From Methylobacterium terricola (GTDB taxonomy: Bacteria > Pseudomonadota > Alphaproteobacteria > Rhizobiales > Beijerinckiaceae): 64,000 nucleotides of DNA. The translations under genes and the position numbers were made by a program. The notes beneath the pieces are model-generated. The model was not told the DNA's origin. It searched no databases and was given only the letters and a program-made list of their open reading frames with translations. Where the stretch lies: positions 499,794 through 563,793 of the forward strand of contig NZ_VDDA01000001.1 of NCBI RefSeq assembly GCF_006151805.1, written 5' to 3'. This document shows positions 8,142 through 18,692 of this stretch, in pieces (the first letter of the stretch is position 1; every line of letters begins with the position of its first letter).

Positions 8142-9448
8142 TGAGCCCGATCAGCCCCGAGACCCAGGCTTCGATCCGCCGCCACCTGCTCGCCGGCACG
8201 ATCGGCGGCGCGCTCCTTTTCGTCGGGGCCGGCGGCTGGGCCGCGCTCGCCGAATTTTCCGGCGCCGTCGTGACCGCCGGCTCGCTGGTGGTCGAATCCG
8301 ACGTCAAGAAGGTGCAGCACCCGACCGGCGGCGTCGTCGGAGAATTGCGGGTGAAGAACGGCGACCGGGTCGCCGCGGGTGACGTGCTCCTGCGCCTCGA
8401 CGAGACGGTGCTGCAGGCCAACCTCGCCATCGTCACCCGCTCGATCGACGAATCGACCGCGCGCCGGGCCCGGCTCGAGGCCGAGCGCGACGGCGCCGCC
8501 GATGTGACCTTCCCGCCCGGGCTGACGGCGCGGGCCGCCGATCCGGTGGTGGCTGGGCTGATCCAGGGCGAGCGCCGGCTGTTCCAGACCCGGGGAAGCG
8601 CCCGCGAGGGACAGAAGTCCCAGCTCGCCGAGCGGGTCGGCCAGCTCGACGAGCAGATCCGCGGCCTCGACGAGCAGATCGCCGCCAAGGTCCGGGAGAT
8701 CGTCCTGATCGAGCGCGAGCTCGGCGGGGTGCGCGACCTGTGGGAGAAGAAGCTGGTGCCGATCCAGCGGGTGAGCGCGCTCGAACGCGACCTCGCCCGG
8801 CTCGAGGGCGAGAAGGGGACGCTGGTCTCGACCATTGCCCAGGTCCGCGGGCGCATCACCGAGACGCGGCTGCAGATCCTGCAGATCGACCAGGATCTGC
8901 GCACCGAGGTCGGCAAGGAGCTGGCCGAGATCCGCAGCAAGATGTCGGAATATGCCGAGCGGCGCATCACCGCCGAGGACCAGCTGAAGCGCGTCGAGAT
9001 CCGGGCGCCGCAGGACGGGCTGGTCCACCAGCTCGCCGTCCACACCGTCGGCGGCGTCGTGGCGCCGGGCGCCGAGATCATGCAGGTCGTGCCGACCGCC
9101 GATCACCTGACCGTCGAGGCGAAGCTCGCGCCGCAGGACATCGATCAGGTCCATATCGGGCAGGTGGCGTCCCTGCGGTTCTCGGCCTTCAACCAGCGCA
9201 CCACGCCGACGATCAGCGGCGCGGTATCGCGGATCTCGCCGGACCTGACGATCGATCCGCGCACCGGACAGGGTTCCTACACCACCCGCGTCGCCGTGCC
9301 GGAGGCCGAACTCAGGCGCCTCGGTGCGGTCCGGCTCACCCCCGGCATGCCGGTCGAGGCCTTCATCCAGACCCAGTCGCGCACGGTGCTGAGCTACTTC
9401 ACCAAGCCGCTCGCCGATCAGATCGCCCGGGCATTCCGGGAGAAGTGA
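8141..9448 (+). CDS. HlyD/PrtE-family membrane-fusion protein of the type I secretion system
   Basis: 435 residues; the ATG shares one base with the exporter stop (TGATG), so translation is coupled. A GTG one codon upstream is also possible. There is one N-terminal membrane segment (about 18-38), then a lipoyl/barrel half (GSLVVESDVKKVQHPTGGVV, LRVKNGDRVAAGDVLLRLDE), a long coiled coil (about 95-280), the second barrel half (VEIRAPQDGLVHQLAVHTVG) and a beta domain ending near the C-terminus. It should link the ABC exporter to an unlinked TolC-type channel across the periplasm. Confidence 0.92.
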   Translation: MSPISPETQASIRRHLLAGTIGGALLFVGAGGWAALAEFSGAVVTAGSLVVESDVKKVQHPTGGVVGELRVKNGDRVAAGDVLLRLDETVLQANLAIVTRSIDESTARRARLEAERDGAADVTFPPGLTARAADPVVAGLIQGERRLFQTRGSAREGQKSQLAERVGQLDEQIRGLDEQIAAKVREIVLIERELGGVRDLWEKKLVPIQRVSALERDLARLEGEKGTLVSTIAQVRGRITETRLQILQIDQDLRTEVGKELAEIRSKMSEYAERRITAEDQLKRVEIRAPQDGLVHQLAVHTVGGVVAPGAEIMQVVPTADHLTVEAKLAPQDIDQVHIGQVASLRFSAFNQRTTPTISGAVSRISPDLTIDPRTGQGSYTTRVAVPEAELRRLGAVRLTPGMPVEAFIQTQSRTVLSYFTKPLADQIARAFREK

Positions 9449-9454
9449 GCGGGC

Positions 9455-9480
9455 GGGGACCGTCCCGTCGGGACGGCCCC
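9455..9480. terminator. GC-rich hairpin between convergent genes
   Basis: CCGTCCC (9460-9466) and GGGACGG (9470-9476) form a stem around GTC, extended by GGGG/CCCC with a one-base bulge. It starts 7 bases after the fusion-protein stop and sits before the end of the small minus-strand gene. No T-tract follows on either strand, so termination strength is uncertain. Confidence 0.5.
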
Positions 9481-9492
9481 CGCGATGTTCCG

Positions 9493-9585
9493 TCAGCCAC
9501 CGATGGCGCCGGAGGCGCCGACCACGGCCACCACCAGCCCGCAGGCCAGGACACCGATCATCGCATAGGTGATGGTCTTCAGCAT
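9493..9585 (-). CDS. 30-residue hydrophobic small protein
   Basis: A short frame from ATG at 9585 encodes a peptide beginning MLKTITYAMIGVL and ending GASGAIGG. It has one Lys near the start and then a continuous hydrophobic segment long enough to span a membrane. A GAGAA purine run lies 6-10 bases upstream of the ATG. It is convergent with the secretion operon, separated by a hairpin. I do not recognise a family. It could be a small membrane protein or a secreted peptide. The frame is short enough to be chance, but the hydrophobicity and start context argue for a real gene. Confidence 0.45.
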   Translation of the reverse strand: MLKTITYAMIGVLACGLVVAVVGASGAIGG

Positions 9586-10017
9586 CGCAGGTTCTCGTTG
9601 TGCTGGAAGGGACAGTACCTGCCACTGGCAAGCCAGGGGCCAGATCGCGGCCGGCGGCAGGCGGCTCCTGGGTAAAACGGCGAACGCAGCGGAAGGTTCA
9701 TCGCAGCGCACAAACCCGGGGCCTCCGATTGAGACGGGGGCGTCGGAATGTGCGCCGGCGCACGCCGGTGTTCCGCTCGGACTGGAGCCTGGAACGAAGC
9801 GGGTCGGCGCCCCCCCGAGGGGGTGGCCTACGACGCAGGACGGCAGAGGGGCCGCCGCTTCCGGAACGGACTGGCCCGGTTCGACGAGCGCCGCCTGGAG
9901 GAGCGCCGCACGGCCCCTCTCGGCGGAACTTCGTCCCGCTGCGCTCGCCACCCTCCCCCGCAGAAGGGGGGAGGGGTCAGGCGCGGGCCTTCGCGGGTGC
10001 AGGCTTCGGGTGAGTTC
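9586..10017. other. Intergenic region with inverted repeats
   Basis: 432 bp with no credible gene. It holds an inverted pair AGAGGGGCCG (9845-9854) / CGGCCCCTCT (9911-9920). It also holds a palindrome CCCTCCCCC (9951-9959) against a G-rich arm from 9966 (GGGGGGAGGGG), followed by the end of the minus-strand ABC gene at 10018. A near-identical C-run/G-run palindrome occurs at 34371-34394, so this is a dispersed extragenic repeat. Confidence 0.6.
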
Positions 10018-11784
<1,767 letters not shown>

Positions 11785-11926
11785 CGTGGCGATCGATCCC
11801 GGTTCTTCGCACGCGTGCGGCCCACGGTCGGGAGAGGGACGGGATGCAAGAACCCCGCCGCATCCTCTCCGCATGATCCCGCAGGCCCCACCCGCTACTC
11901 GCAACGCGCAAGCGTCACCTTATGTT

Positions 11927-11973
11927 TCAGGCGAACGGTTCAGTCCGTCGTGTAATCCGCCGTTCCTGAACGG
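11927..11973. promoter_or_regulatory. Inverted repeats upstream of the ABC exporter gene
   Basis: CGAACGGTTCAG around 11931-11942 and TTCCTGAACGG around 11963-11973 are related inverted half-sites. The second contains its own small hairpin, CCGTTC (11960-11965) and GAACGG (11968-11973). The placement, 140-190 bp upstream of the exporter ATG at 11784, would suit an operator for a TetR- or MarR-like regulator, but no such regulator gene is in the window. Confidence 0.3.
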
Positions 11974-12034
11974 GAGTTGAGCGGCGCTGCACCGCACACG
12001 GCTTTCCCGGGACCGCTCCGCCCTCCGGCCATCC

Positions 12035-13390
12035 TCACGCCTCCCGCGGCCGCCGGGTCTCGGGCATGATGACCGCCACGAGGACGAGCGCCGCGAAGGC
12101 GACCGCGGCGAGGCCCAGGAAGGCGGCGTGGGAGCCGAAATGGTCGGCCATGTAGCCGGACAGGGTGGTGCTGGCGGCGGCGCCCAAGCCCATCGCGGTG
12201 CCGACCGCCCCGAGCGCCATGTTGAAGCGGCCGGTGCCGCGGGTGCAATCGGCGACGATCAGCGGCACCATCACGCCGAGCACCGCCGCCGAGATGCCGT
12301 CGAAGACCTGCACCGCCACCAGCAGCTCGGGCGCGTCGGTGTAGGCGAAGAGCAGGCCGCGGATCGGCAGGGCGGCGAAGCCGATGATGAGCAGCGGGCG
12401 CCGGCCATAGGCCTGGGCGGCGCGGCCGACCGCCGGCGCGATCAGCGCCATCACCATCTGCGGGGCCATGATGCAGGCGGCGATCAGGATGGTGGCGGTC
12501 TGGCTCGCCCGCACCGTGAGCACGCTGCCGACGAGCGGCAGCATCGCCGCGTTGGCGACGAAGAACAGGGTGATGCAGGCGGCAAAGCACAGGAGTGCCC
12601 GGTTAGTGAGCAGCAGCTTCAGGCTGGCCCAGCCGCCCGGCGCCTCGCCGCCGTCGGGTCCTTGCGGCCGCACCACGTCGATCTCGCTCGCCCGCACGCA
12701 GTACAGGGCGGCGAGCGTCGGCAGCGCCAGGGCGGCGGTGACGTAGAACACCGCCTCGCTCGACAGGTAGTAGCCGCAGGCGCCCATGCCGGCGGCGGCG
12801 AGCGCGTTGCCGATCGAGGAGAAGCGGGCGTTGCGTCCGAGGCGCTCGCCGAGGCCGGCATGGCCGACGAGGCCGAGGCTGATCGCGGCGATCGCCGGCG
12901 TGAGGGTGCAGCTCGCGATCGAGTGCGCCGCCATCGAGAGCGCCACGACCAGGAAGGTCGGGAACAGGGCGAGGCCGGCCGCGGAGGCGCCGATGACCGC
13001 GACCGACAGGGCGGCGACGAAGCGCTTCGAGGTCACCCAGTCGACGAAGGCGCCACCGGGCACCTGCCCGAACAGGCTGAACAGCCCGCCGATGGTGAGC
13101 ACCAGCCCGATATCGGACTGGGTCCAGCTCTGCGAGGTGAAGTAGACCGCCACGAACGGGCCGAAGCCCGTCTGCAGGTTGGCGACGAAGAACGTGAACG
13201 CGTCGAGGCCGCGGGTGCTGGCGAGCGAGGGTGCCGGCTTCTCCCGCCGCCGTCCCGTCGCCGCGCCGGCCCGGTCCCGCAGCCCGTCGCGGGCCGGATC
13301 CGGGCGGGGATCCGGCCGTGCCTCGGCGCGAGGGACGTCCCGGTCGCGATGGGCGAGGGAGCGGCGATAGGCCTGGCGCGGTCGCGTCAT
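12035..13390 (-). CDS. MFS transporter
   Basis: 451 residues with about twelve membrane segments, starting near residue 65 ([20 protein letters not shown]). The loop after TM2 reads FVDWVTSKR, in the place of the usual MFS Gly/Arg motif. It belongs to the major facilitator superfamily of proton-driven transporters; the substrate is unknown. The ATG at 13390 overlaps the stop of the PRC-barrel gene (ATGA), implying coupling. The first ~60 residues are an unusual Arg/Asp/Pro-rich cytosolic extension, so a later start is possible. Confidence 0.88.
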   Translation of the reverse strand: MTRPRQAYRRSLAHRDRDVPRAEARPDPRPDPARDGLRDRAGAATGRRREKPAPSLASTRGLDAFTFFVANLQTGFGPFVAVYFTSQSWTQSDIGLVLTIGGLFSLFGQVPGGAFVDWVTSKRFVAALSVAVIGASAAGLALFPTFLVVALSMAAHSIASCTLTPAIAAISLGLVGHAGLGERLGRNARFSSIGNALAAAGMGACGYYLSSEAVFYVTAALALPTLAALYCVRASEIDVVRPQGPDGGEAPGGWASLKLLLTNRALLCFAACITLFFVANAAMLPLVGSVLTVRASQTATILIAACIMAPQMVMALIAPAVGRAAQAYGRRPLLIIGFAALPIRGLLFAYTDAPELLVAVQVFDGISAAVLGVMVPLIVADCTRGTGRFNMALGAVGTAMGLGAAASTTLSGYMADHFGSHAAFLGLAAVAFAALVLVAVIMPETRRPREA

Positions 13391-14190
13391 TTGTCCGGCG
13401 GGTTGCGCGCCGCGGACTGGTCGGCGTCGGGCGCCGGAGCCGGGGGCGAGGCGGGAGCGGCGGGCGCCGGCACGGAGGCCGCGGGTGCGGGCTGAGCGGG
13501 CGCAGAGTTGGTTTGGGCAGGCGCCGGTTGGGCAGGCGCCGCTTGCCCCGGCGCCGTCTGGGGCGGAGCCGCGGCCTGGCTCGGCGCCGCCGGGGCGGGG
13601 GCCGGACCGGCAGGCCCGAGCACCACGATCGGGTCGCCCGGCTTGTACTCGGGCGAGACCCGCACCTGGTTGCGGTTGAGCTGCAGCACCGCGCGGCCCG
13701 GCTTGTTGTCGGCCGAGAAGTGCAGGGCGCGCCAGTCGACCGCGATCTTGCGCGAGCCGACGCCGAGGAAGCCGCCGAAATCGATGATCGCGGCCCGGGG
13801 GCGGCCGTCCTTGTCGACGATGATGTCGATGATCCGGCCCATGTCCTCGCCGGCGGCGCTGCGCACCGGCTTGCCGAGGACGCCGTCGTAATCCTGGGTG
13901 TCGAGGACGGTCGCCGGGGTGCCGGGCGGGGTCGCCGGGGCCTGCGCGGCGGGCGCCGGCGTGGGAGCCGGGCTCGACGGGGCGGCCTGGCTCGCGGGAG
14001 GCGCGGGTTGGGCGGCCGGGCCTTGCGCCGCCGGCGGGGCGGCGGGCTGCGGGGCCGGCGCCGTCGGCGCGGGGATCGCTGCCGGCGGCTTCCCGGATTC
14101 CGCGGGCGCCGAGCCCTGCTGCGCCTGCACCGCCGTCACGGCGGAGAGCGCGGCGAAGGCCGTCAGGATCGTCCGCAGGGTTCCGGTCAA
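13387..14190 (-). CDS. Exported PRC-barrel domain protein with Pro/Ala/Gln-rich flanks
   Basis: 267 residues from a TTG at 14190. This start gives a good Sec signal peptide ([16 protein letters not shown]...AVQAQ) and has GAGAGA just upstream. An ATG at 14364 would bury the signal peptide behind about 60 Arg/Pro-rich residues. The centre (about 105-190) is a PRC-barrel ([40 protein letters not shown]). It is flanked by long Pro/Ala/Gln/Ser-rich stretches that look like periplasmic linkers. PRC barrels commonly mediate binding at membranes or RNA; the role here is unknown. Its stop overlaps the MFS start. Confidence 0.82.
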   Translation of the reverse strand: MTGTLRTILTAFAALSAVTAVQAQQGSAPAESGKPPAAIPAPTAPAPQPAAPPAAQGPAAQPAPPASQAAPSSPAPTPAPAAQAPATPPGTPATVLDTQDYDGVLGKPVRSAAGEDMGRIIDIIVDKDGRPRAAIIDFGGFLGVGSRKIAVDWRALHFSADNKPGRAVLQLNRNQVRVSPEYKPGDPIVVLGPAGPAPAPAAPSQAAAPPQTAPGQAAPAQPAPAQTNSAPAQPAPAASVPAPAAPASPPAPAPDADQSAARNPPDK

Positions 14191-14634
14191 GCGGGTCTCT
14201 CGCAGGGTCGCACGACGTGTCCCACGGGCAACCGCGGCGGGAGCCGCGGGTTCCGGGAGCGTGCGTCCCCGCTGGAGGAGGAACGCGGCGAAGGTGTGGG
14301 GGCGGGGCGGCAGGGGCAGCCGGGCGGGCGCGTCACCGCCGCGGTCGAGCCGTCGAGCAGACATCGTGGGCCTCCGGGGCAGGCCTGTCGGCCCGCCCGA
14401 GCATCGGTCGTCGGGTTGTCGCGGCGGGTGCGCCGCGCCGGGCGGGTTTCGGGGGCCCGCGCCGCGGAAGGCGCACAGTGCGGTGCACCGGGCGAGGTTG
14501 TCCAGGCGGGTTCCCGGTCTCCCGGCGCTTTCCCGGGGAGTGTTGTTCCGCAATACGGGCGGGTGGCGGTGCCCGGTGCCCCACGCTACATCGCGGAGGC
14601 TCCCAGAGAAGATTCTGTCCGAGAAGCCCGCCCG
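14191..14634. other. Divergent intergenic region, no gene seen
   Basis: 444 bp separate the PRC-barrel gene (minus) from pdxJ (plus). Open frames here have no signal peptide, domain or ribosome site. Promoters for both directions should lie here, but I could not pick one with confidence. Confidence 0.5.
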
Positions 14635-15393
14635 ATGCCCGCCTCGCCCCTCCGCCTCGGCGTCAACGTCGATCACGTCGCCACCCTGCGCAACGCCCGC
14701 GGCGGCACGATGCCGGACCCGGTCCGGGCGGCCCAGGCGGCGATCGCGGCGGGCGCCGACGGCATCACCGCCCATCTGCGCGAGGACCGGCGCCACATCC
14801 GCGACGCCGACGTCGAGCGCCTGATGCGCGAGATCGACCGCCCGCTCAATTTCGAGATGGCGGTGACCGACGAGATGATGGGAATCGCCTTACGCCTGAA
14901 GCCTAACGCCGCCTGCCTGGTGCCGGAGAAGCGCGAGGAGCGCACCACCGAGGGTGGGCTCGACATCATCGGCGGCCGCCTGCATCTCGCCCCGGCCATC
15001 GCGCGCCTCAACGCGGCGGGCGTGCGGGTCTCGCTGTTCGTCGAGCCCGAGATCCACGTGATGGAGGCGGCGCACGCCCTCGGCGCGCCGGTCGTCGAGC
15101 TGCATACCGGAACCTATTGCGAGGCGGTGATCGCCGGCGACCCGGGGAGGATCCGGGCCGAGCTCGCGCGGCTGGCCCGGGCCGCCGAGCATGGCGGGGG
15201 CTTGGGGCTCGAGATCCATGCCGGTCACGGCCTGACCGTCGAGAGCGTCGGGCCGGTGGCGGCCCTGGCCCAGATCCGCGAGCTCAATATCGGCCACGCG
15301 CTGATGGCCGAGGCGATCTTCGACGGGTTGCCCGCCGCGATCCGGGCGATGCGGGCGGCGATGGAGGCGGGCCGCGCCGGGGGCGCCGCATGA
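14635..15393 (+). CDS. pdxJ: Pyridoxine 5'-phosphate synthase
   Basis: 252 residues, the usual length. PdxJ condenses 1-deoxy-xylulose 5-phosphate with 3-amino-2-oxopropyl phosphate to make pyridoxine 5'-phosphate in the DXP-dependent vitamin B6 pathway. Family motifs are clear: [17 protein letters not shown] at the N-terminus, [45 protein letters not shown], and [10 protein letters not shown] near the phosphate-binding loop. The ATG at 14635 begins just before the conserved core. Its stop overlaps acpS (ATGA), as in many proteobacteria. Confidence 0.97.
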   Translation: MPASPLRLGVNVDHVATLRNARGGTMPDPVRAAQAAIAAGADGITAHLREDRRHIRDADVERLMREIDRPLNFEMAVTDEMMGIALRLKPNAACLVPEKREERTTEGGLDIIGGRLHLAPAIARLNAAGVRVSLFVEPEIHVMEAAHALGAPVVELHTGTYCEAVIAGDPGRIRAELARLARAAEHGGGLGLEIHAGHGLTVESVGPVAALAQIRELNIGHALMAEAIFDGLPAAIRAMRAAMEAGRAGGAA

Positions 15394-15791
15394 TCGTCGG
15401 CATCGGCTCCGACCTCTGCGACATCCGCCGGATCGAGCGCTCGCTTGAGCGTTTCGGCGACCGCTTCACCCACCGGGTCTTCACCGAGGGCGAGCGCGCC
15501 CGCAGCGACCGGCGCGCCGCGCGCGCGCCGTCCTACGCGCGGCGCTTCGCCGCCAAGGAGGCCTGCTCCAAGGCGCTCGGCACCGGCATGAGCCACGGGG
15601 TGTTCTGGCGCGACATGGAGGTGGTGAACCTGCCCGGCGGTCGCCCGACCCTGCGGCTGACCAACGGTGCGGCCGAGCGCCTCGCCGCCCTGATGCCGCC
15701 GGGCCACCGCCCGGTCGTCCACGTGACGCTGACCGATGATCCGCCGCTCGCCCAGGCCTTCGTCGTCATCGAGGCGCTGCCGGAAGGGTGA
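15390..15791 (+). CDS. acpS: Holo-[acyl-carrier-protein] synthase
   Basis: 133 residues. It transfers the 4'-phosphopantetheine arm of CoA to apo-acyl carrier protein. Motifs: [16 protein letters not shown] with the metal-binding Asp at the N-terminus, and [16 protein letters not shown] with the conserved Glu/Lys. The start overlaps the pdxJ stop by four bases, so the two genes are translationally coupled; the pdxJ-acpS-lepB-rnc-era order is common in proteobacteria. Confidence 0.97.
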   Translation: MIVGIGSDLCDIRRIERSLERFGDRFTHRVFTEGERARSDRRAARAPSYARRFAAKEACSKALGTGMSHGVFWRDMEVVNLPGGRPTLRLTNGAAERLAALMPPGHRPVVHVTLTDDPPLAQAFVVIEALPEG

Positions 15792-16012
15792 CGCCGTCAC
15801 GATCGCAGCGCCCGCCAGGGCGCCGGCGCCGATGCGCCGGACGCCTCGGCACGCTTGCCAAAGGCCCGAAGGACTGATTCGCTCCCTGTGCGCCACCGCG
15901 TTGCGGGCGGGCAGGCGTTGGTCTAGACCCCCCGCACCGCGCAAAAAGCCGGCCGCGTGCCCTCGGCGGGTGCCCAGGCGAAATTCTGCACGGACCGCCG
16001 GAGAGAACGAGC

Positions 16013-16804
16013 ATGGATCGCGCACGCACGGACCACGACCTGAAACGCGGCAAGGAAGCCGGCGTCTGGGACTCGATCAAGGAGACCGTCAAGGTCGGCG
16101 TCCAGGCGCTGCTGATCGCCGTGGTGGTCCGCACCCTGCTGTTCCAGCCGTTCAACATCCCCTCCGGCTCGCTGATCCCGACTCTGCTGATCGGCGACTA
16201 TCTGTTCGTCTCCAAATATTCGTACGGTTATTCCAAGTACTCGCTGCCGTTGAGCGAGTACCTGCCGTTCGAGGCCAAGGGCCGGATCTGGGGTGCCAGC
16301 CCCAAGCAGGGCGACATCTCGGTGTTCAAGCTGCCGAAGGACAACGCCACCGATTACATCAAGCGGGTGATCGGGCTGCCCGGCGACCGGATCCAGGTGA
16401 TCGAGGGCGTGCTCAACATCAACGGCCGGCCGGTCAAGCGCGAGCGCATCGCCGATTACGCGACCACCGACGCCTTCGGCCAGCCGACCCTGGTGCCGCA
16501 ATACCGCGAGACCCTGCCCAACGGCGTCACCCACGAGATCATCGAGCGCGACGGCGACCGCGGCCTGTGGGACAACACCCAGGTCTACACCGTGCCGCCG
16601 AACCACTTCTTCATGATGGGCGACAACCGCGACAATTCCACCGATTCGCGCGATCTCGGCAATGTCGGCTACGTGCCGTTCGAGAACCTGATCGGCCGGG
16701 CCGAGGTGATCTTCTTCTCGATCGACGAGGGCGCCGCCGCCTGGCAGATCTGGAACTGGCCGTGGACGGTGCGCTGGAACCGGCTGTTCAAGCCGATCCA
16801 CTGA
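16013..16804 (+). CDS. lepB: Signal peptidase I
   Basis: 263 residues with GGAGAGAAC just upstream of the ATG. It is an inner-membrane protease that removes Sec/Tat signal peptides. One N-terminal membrane segment (about 28-46) precedes the catalytic region. The nucleophile motif is PSGSLIPTLLIGD with Ser53; the general base is Lys117 in DYIKRVIGLPGDR; the third conserved box is MMGDNRDNSTDSR. The residue after the catalytic Ser is Leu where E. coli has Met; as I recall, this variant is usual in Rhizobiales. It is followed seven bases later by rnc. Confidence 0.97.
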   Translation: MDRARTDHDLKRGKEAGVWDSIKETVKVGVQALLIAVVVRTLLFQPFNIPSGSLIPTLLIGDYLFVSKYSYGYSKYSLPLSEYLPFEAKGRIWGASPKQGDISVFKLPKDNATDYIKRVIGLPGDRIQVIEGVLNINGRPVKRERIADYATTDAFGQPTLVPQYRETLPNGVTHEIIERDGDRGLWDNTQVYTVPPNHFFMMGDNRDNSTDSRDLGNVGYVPFENLIGRAEVIFFSIDEGAAAWQIWNWPWTVRWNRLFKPIH

Positions 16805-16811
16805 CGGGAGA

Positions 16812-17621
16812 GTGAGGAGCTTGAGCGACGCCGACGCCGCCACCCCGCAGGCCGAGCCGCCCGCACCGGAATCCGGGCCGGGGGACGCCCCGCCGCGGCG
16901 CAAGCGCGGGATAAGGCGCCGGCCCGACCTCTCGGTGCTGGAGGAGCGGATCGGCCACCGCTTCGCCGACCGCGACCTGCTGGTGCAGGCGCTCACCCAT
17001 GTGAGCGCGACCAACGGCCGGGGCAGCTACCAGCGCCTCGAATTCCTCGGCGACCGGGTGCTCGGCCTCGCCGTGGCGGACGGCCTCTACAATGCCCTGC
17101 CCGGCGCCGACGAGGGCGACCTGTCGCGGCGCCTGTCGAGCCTGGTGCGGCGCGAGAGCTGCGCCATGGTGGCCAATGCCTGGGAGGTCGGGCCGCACCT
17201 GAACCTCGGCGGCGGCGAGGTCCATGGCGGCGGGCGCCGCAACTCGGCCATCCTCGCCGATGTCTGCGAGGCGATCCTGGGGGCGATCTTCCTCGATGCC
17301 GGCTACGGCGCCGCCAAGGCGGTGATCGACCGGGCCTTCGAGGCCGACCGCCAGACCGAGGGCACGCGCAGCCGCGACCCGAAATCGGCGTTGCAGGAAT
17401 GGGCGCAGGCGCAGGGCTGGCCGACGCCGACCTACATGGTGGTGGAGCGGGCCGGACCCGACCACGCGCCGCAATTTCGCATCGAGGCCCGGGTCACCGG
17501 CGTCGCGCCCGGCATCGGCATCGGCGGCTCCAAGCGCCTGGCCGAGCAGATGGCCGCGCGCGCGCTGCTGGTGCGCGAGGGGCTGTGGACCGGGGACGAG
17601 CCCGGGGAGCAACCAGAATGA
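16812..17621 (+). CDS. rnc: Ribonuclease III
   Basis: 269 residues from GTG at 16812. A TTG at 16821 is an alternative and is slightly better placed relative to the GGGAG upstream. The N-terminal ~38 residues are a Pro/Ala/Arg-rich extension. The RNase III domain carries the signature RLEFLGDRVLGL and the second acidic site DVCEAILGAIFLD. A C-terminal double-stranded RNA-binding domain (about 185-255) begins DPKSALQEWAQA. It processes rRNA precursors and structured mRNA. Its stop overlaps era by four bases. Confidence 0.96.
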   Translation: MRSLSDADAATPQAEPPAPESGPGDAPPRRKRGIRRRPDLSVLEERIGHRFADRDLLVQALTHVSATNGRGSYQRLEFLGDRVLGLAVADGLYNALPGADEGDLSRRLSSLVRRESCAMVANAWEVGPHLNLGGGEVHGGGRRNSAILADVCEAILGAIFLDAGYGAAKAVIDRAFEADRQTEGTRSRDPKSALQEWAQAQGWPTPTYMVVERAGPDHAPQFRIEARVTGVAPGIGIGGSKRLAEQMAARALLVREGLWTGDEPGEQPE

Positions 17622-18589
17622 TCGACGACACCACACCCGAATCCGAGGATGACGGAACGCTCCCGGGCGCGCCCGCGGAGACCACTCCCCCGAAGGACAC
17701 CCGCGCGGGCTTCGTCGCCCTGATCGGCGTACCGAATGCCGGCAAGTCGACCCTGCTCAACAGCCTCGTCGGCACCAAGGTGTCGATCGTCTCGCGCAAG
17801 GTGCAGACGACCCGGGCGCTGGTCCGCGGCATCGCCATGGAGGGCGACGCGCAGATCGTCCTCGTCGACACGCCCGGCATCTTCGCGCCGAAGCGCCGCC
17901 TCGACCGGGCGATGGTGACCTCGGCCTGGAGCGGCGCGGCCGATGCCGACGCGGTCTGCCTGCTGATCGACGCCCGCAAAGGCGTCGACGAGGAGGTCGA
18001 CGCGATCCTCAAGCGGATGCCGGACCTCAAGCGCCCCAAGTTCCTGGTGCTCAACAAGATCGACGTGATCGCCCGCGAGCGGCTGCTGGCCCTCGCCGCC
18101 TCCCTCAACGAGCGGGTGCCGTTCGAGCGCACCTTCATGATCTCGGCGCTGACCGGCGACGGGGTCGACGACCTGCGCCGCGACCTCGCCGCCCGGATGC
18201 CGCCCGGTCCCTGGCTCTACCCCGAGGACCAGGTCTCCGACGCGCCGTTGCGGATGCTCGCCGCCGAGATCACCCGGGAGAAGATCTACGACCGCCTGCA
18301 CGAGGAGCTGCCCTATTCCTCGACCGTCGAGACCGACCAGTGGCAGGTCCGGCCCGACGGCTCGGTGCGGATCGAGCAGACGATCTTCGTCGAGCGCGAG
18401 AGCCAGCGCTCGATCGTGCTCGGCAAGGGCGGGCAGACCATCAAGGCCATCGGCCAGGCCGCCCGGATCGACATCGCCGAGGCCGCCGAGGCGAAGGTCC
18501 ACCTGTTCCTGTTCGTGAAGGTGCGGGAGAACTGGGCCGACGATCCCGAGCGCTACCGCGAGATGGGCCTGGAATTCCCCCGCGGCTAG
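17618..18589 (+). CDS. era: GTPase Era
   Basis: 323 residues, ATG overlapping the rnc stop. Era is a GTPase that binds the 3' end of 16S rRNA and assists 30S maturation. The G1 loop is GVPNAGKST near residue 37, G3 is DTPG and G4 is NKID. The C-terminal KH domain has IVLGKGGQTIKAIGQAAR. A short acidic N-terminal extension (about 30 residues) precedes the GTPase domain. The TAG stop is also the first triplet of an intergenic repeat element. Confidence 0.97.
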   Translation: MIDDTTPESEDDGTLPGAPAETTPPKDTRAGFVALIGVPNAGKSTLLNSLVGTKVSIVSRKVQTTRALVRGIAMEGDAQIVLVDTPGIFAPKRRLDRAMVTSAWSGAADADAVCLLIDARKGVDEEVDAILKRMPDLKRPKFLVLNKIDVIARERLLALAASLNERVPFERTFMISALTGDGVDDLRRDLAARMPPGPWLYPEDQVSDAPLRMLAAEITREKIYDRLHEELPYSSTVETDQWQVRPDGSVRIEQTIFVERESQRSIVLGKGGQTIKAIGQAARIDIAEAAEAKVHLFLFVKVRENWADDPERYREMGLEFPRG

Positions 18590-18690
18590 AGCGGGGCCCG
18601 ATCACGCTGCGATCGGACCCTGCTCCAAGTCTCTGGTTTTGCCGCATGTTCTGCGGCGAACCGGCATCCACTTCGTCGGACAATGCTCTA
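18587..18690. repeat. Intergenic palindromic mosaic element with TAGAGC/GCTCTA ends
   Basis: The element begins TAGAGC (18587-18592) and ends GCTCTA (18685-18690), inverted terminal hexamers. Inside are hairpins such as CCGATC...GATCGG (about 18599-18616) and CCGCA...TGCGG (about 18641-18656). It resembles the abundant short intergenic palindromes of Rhizobiales that end in AGAGC/GCTCT. Its first three bases are era's stop codon, and its end lies two bases before the next gene's GTG. Confidence 0.65.
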
Positions 18691-18692
18691 AC

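Noticed and set aside
18639..18692. ATG-based N-terminal extension of the RsmC-like methyltransferase
   Set aside because: The extension translates the intergenic palindromic element; GTG at 18693 follows directly after it.
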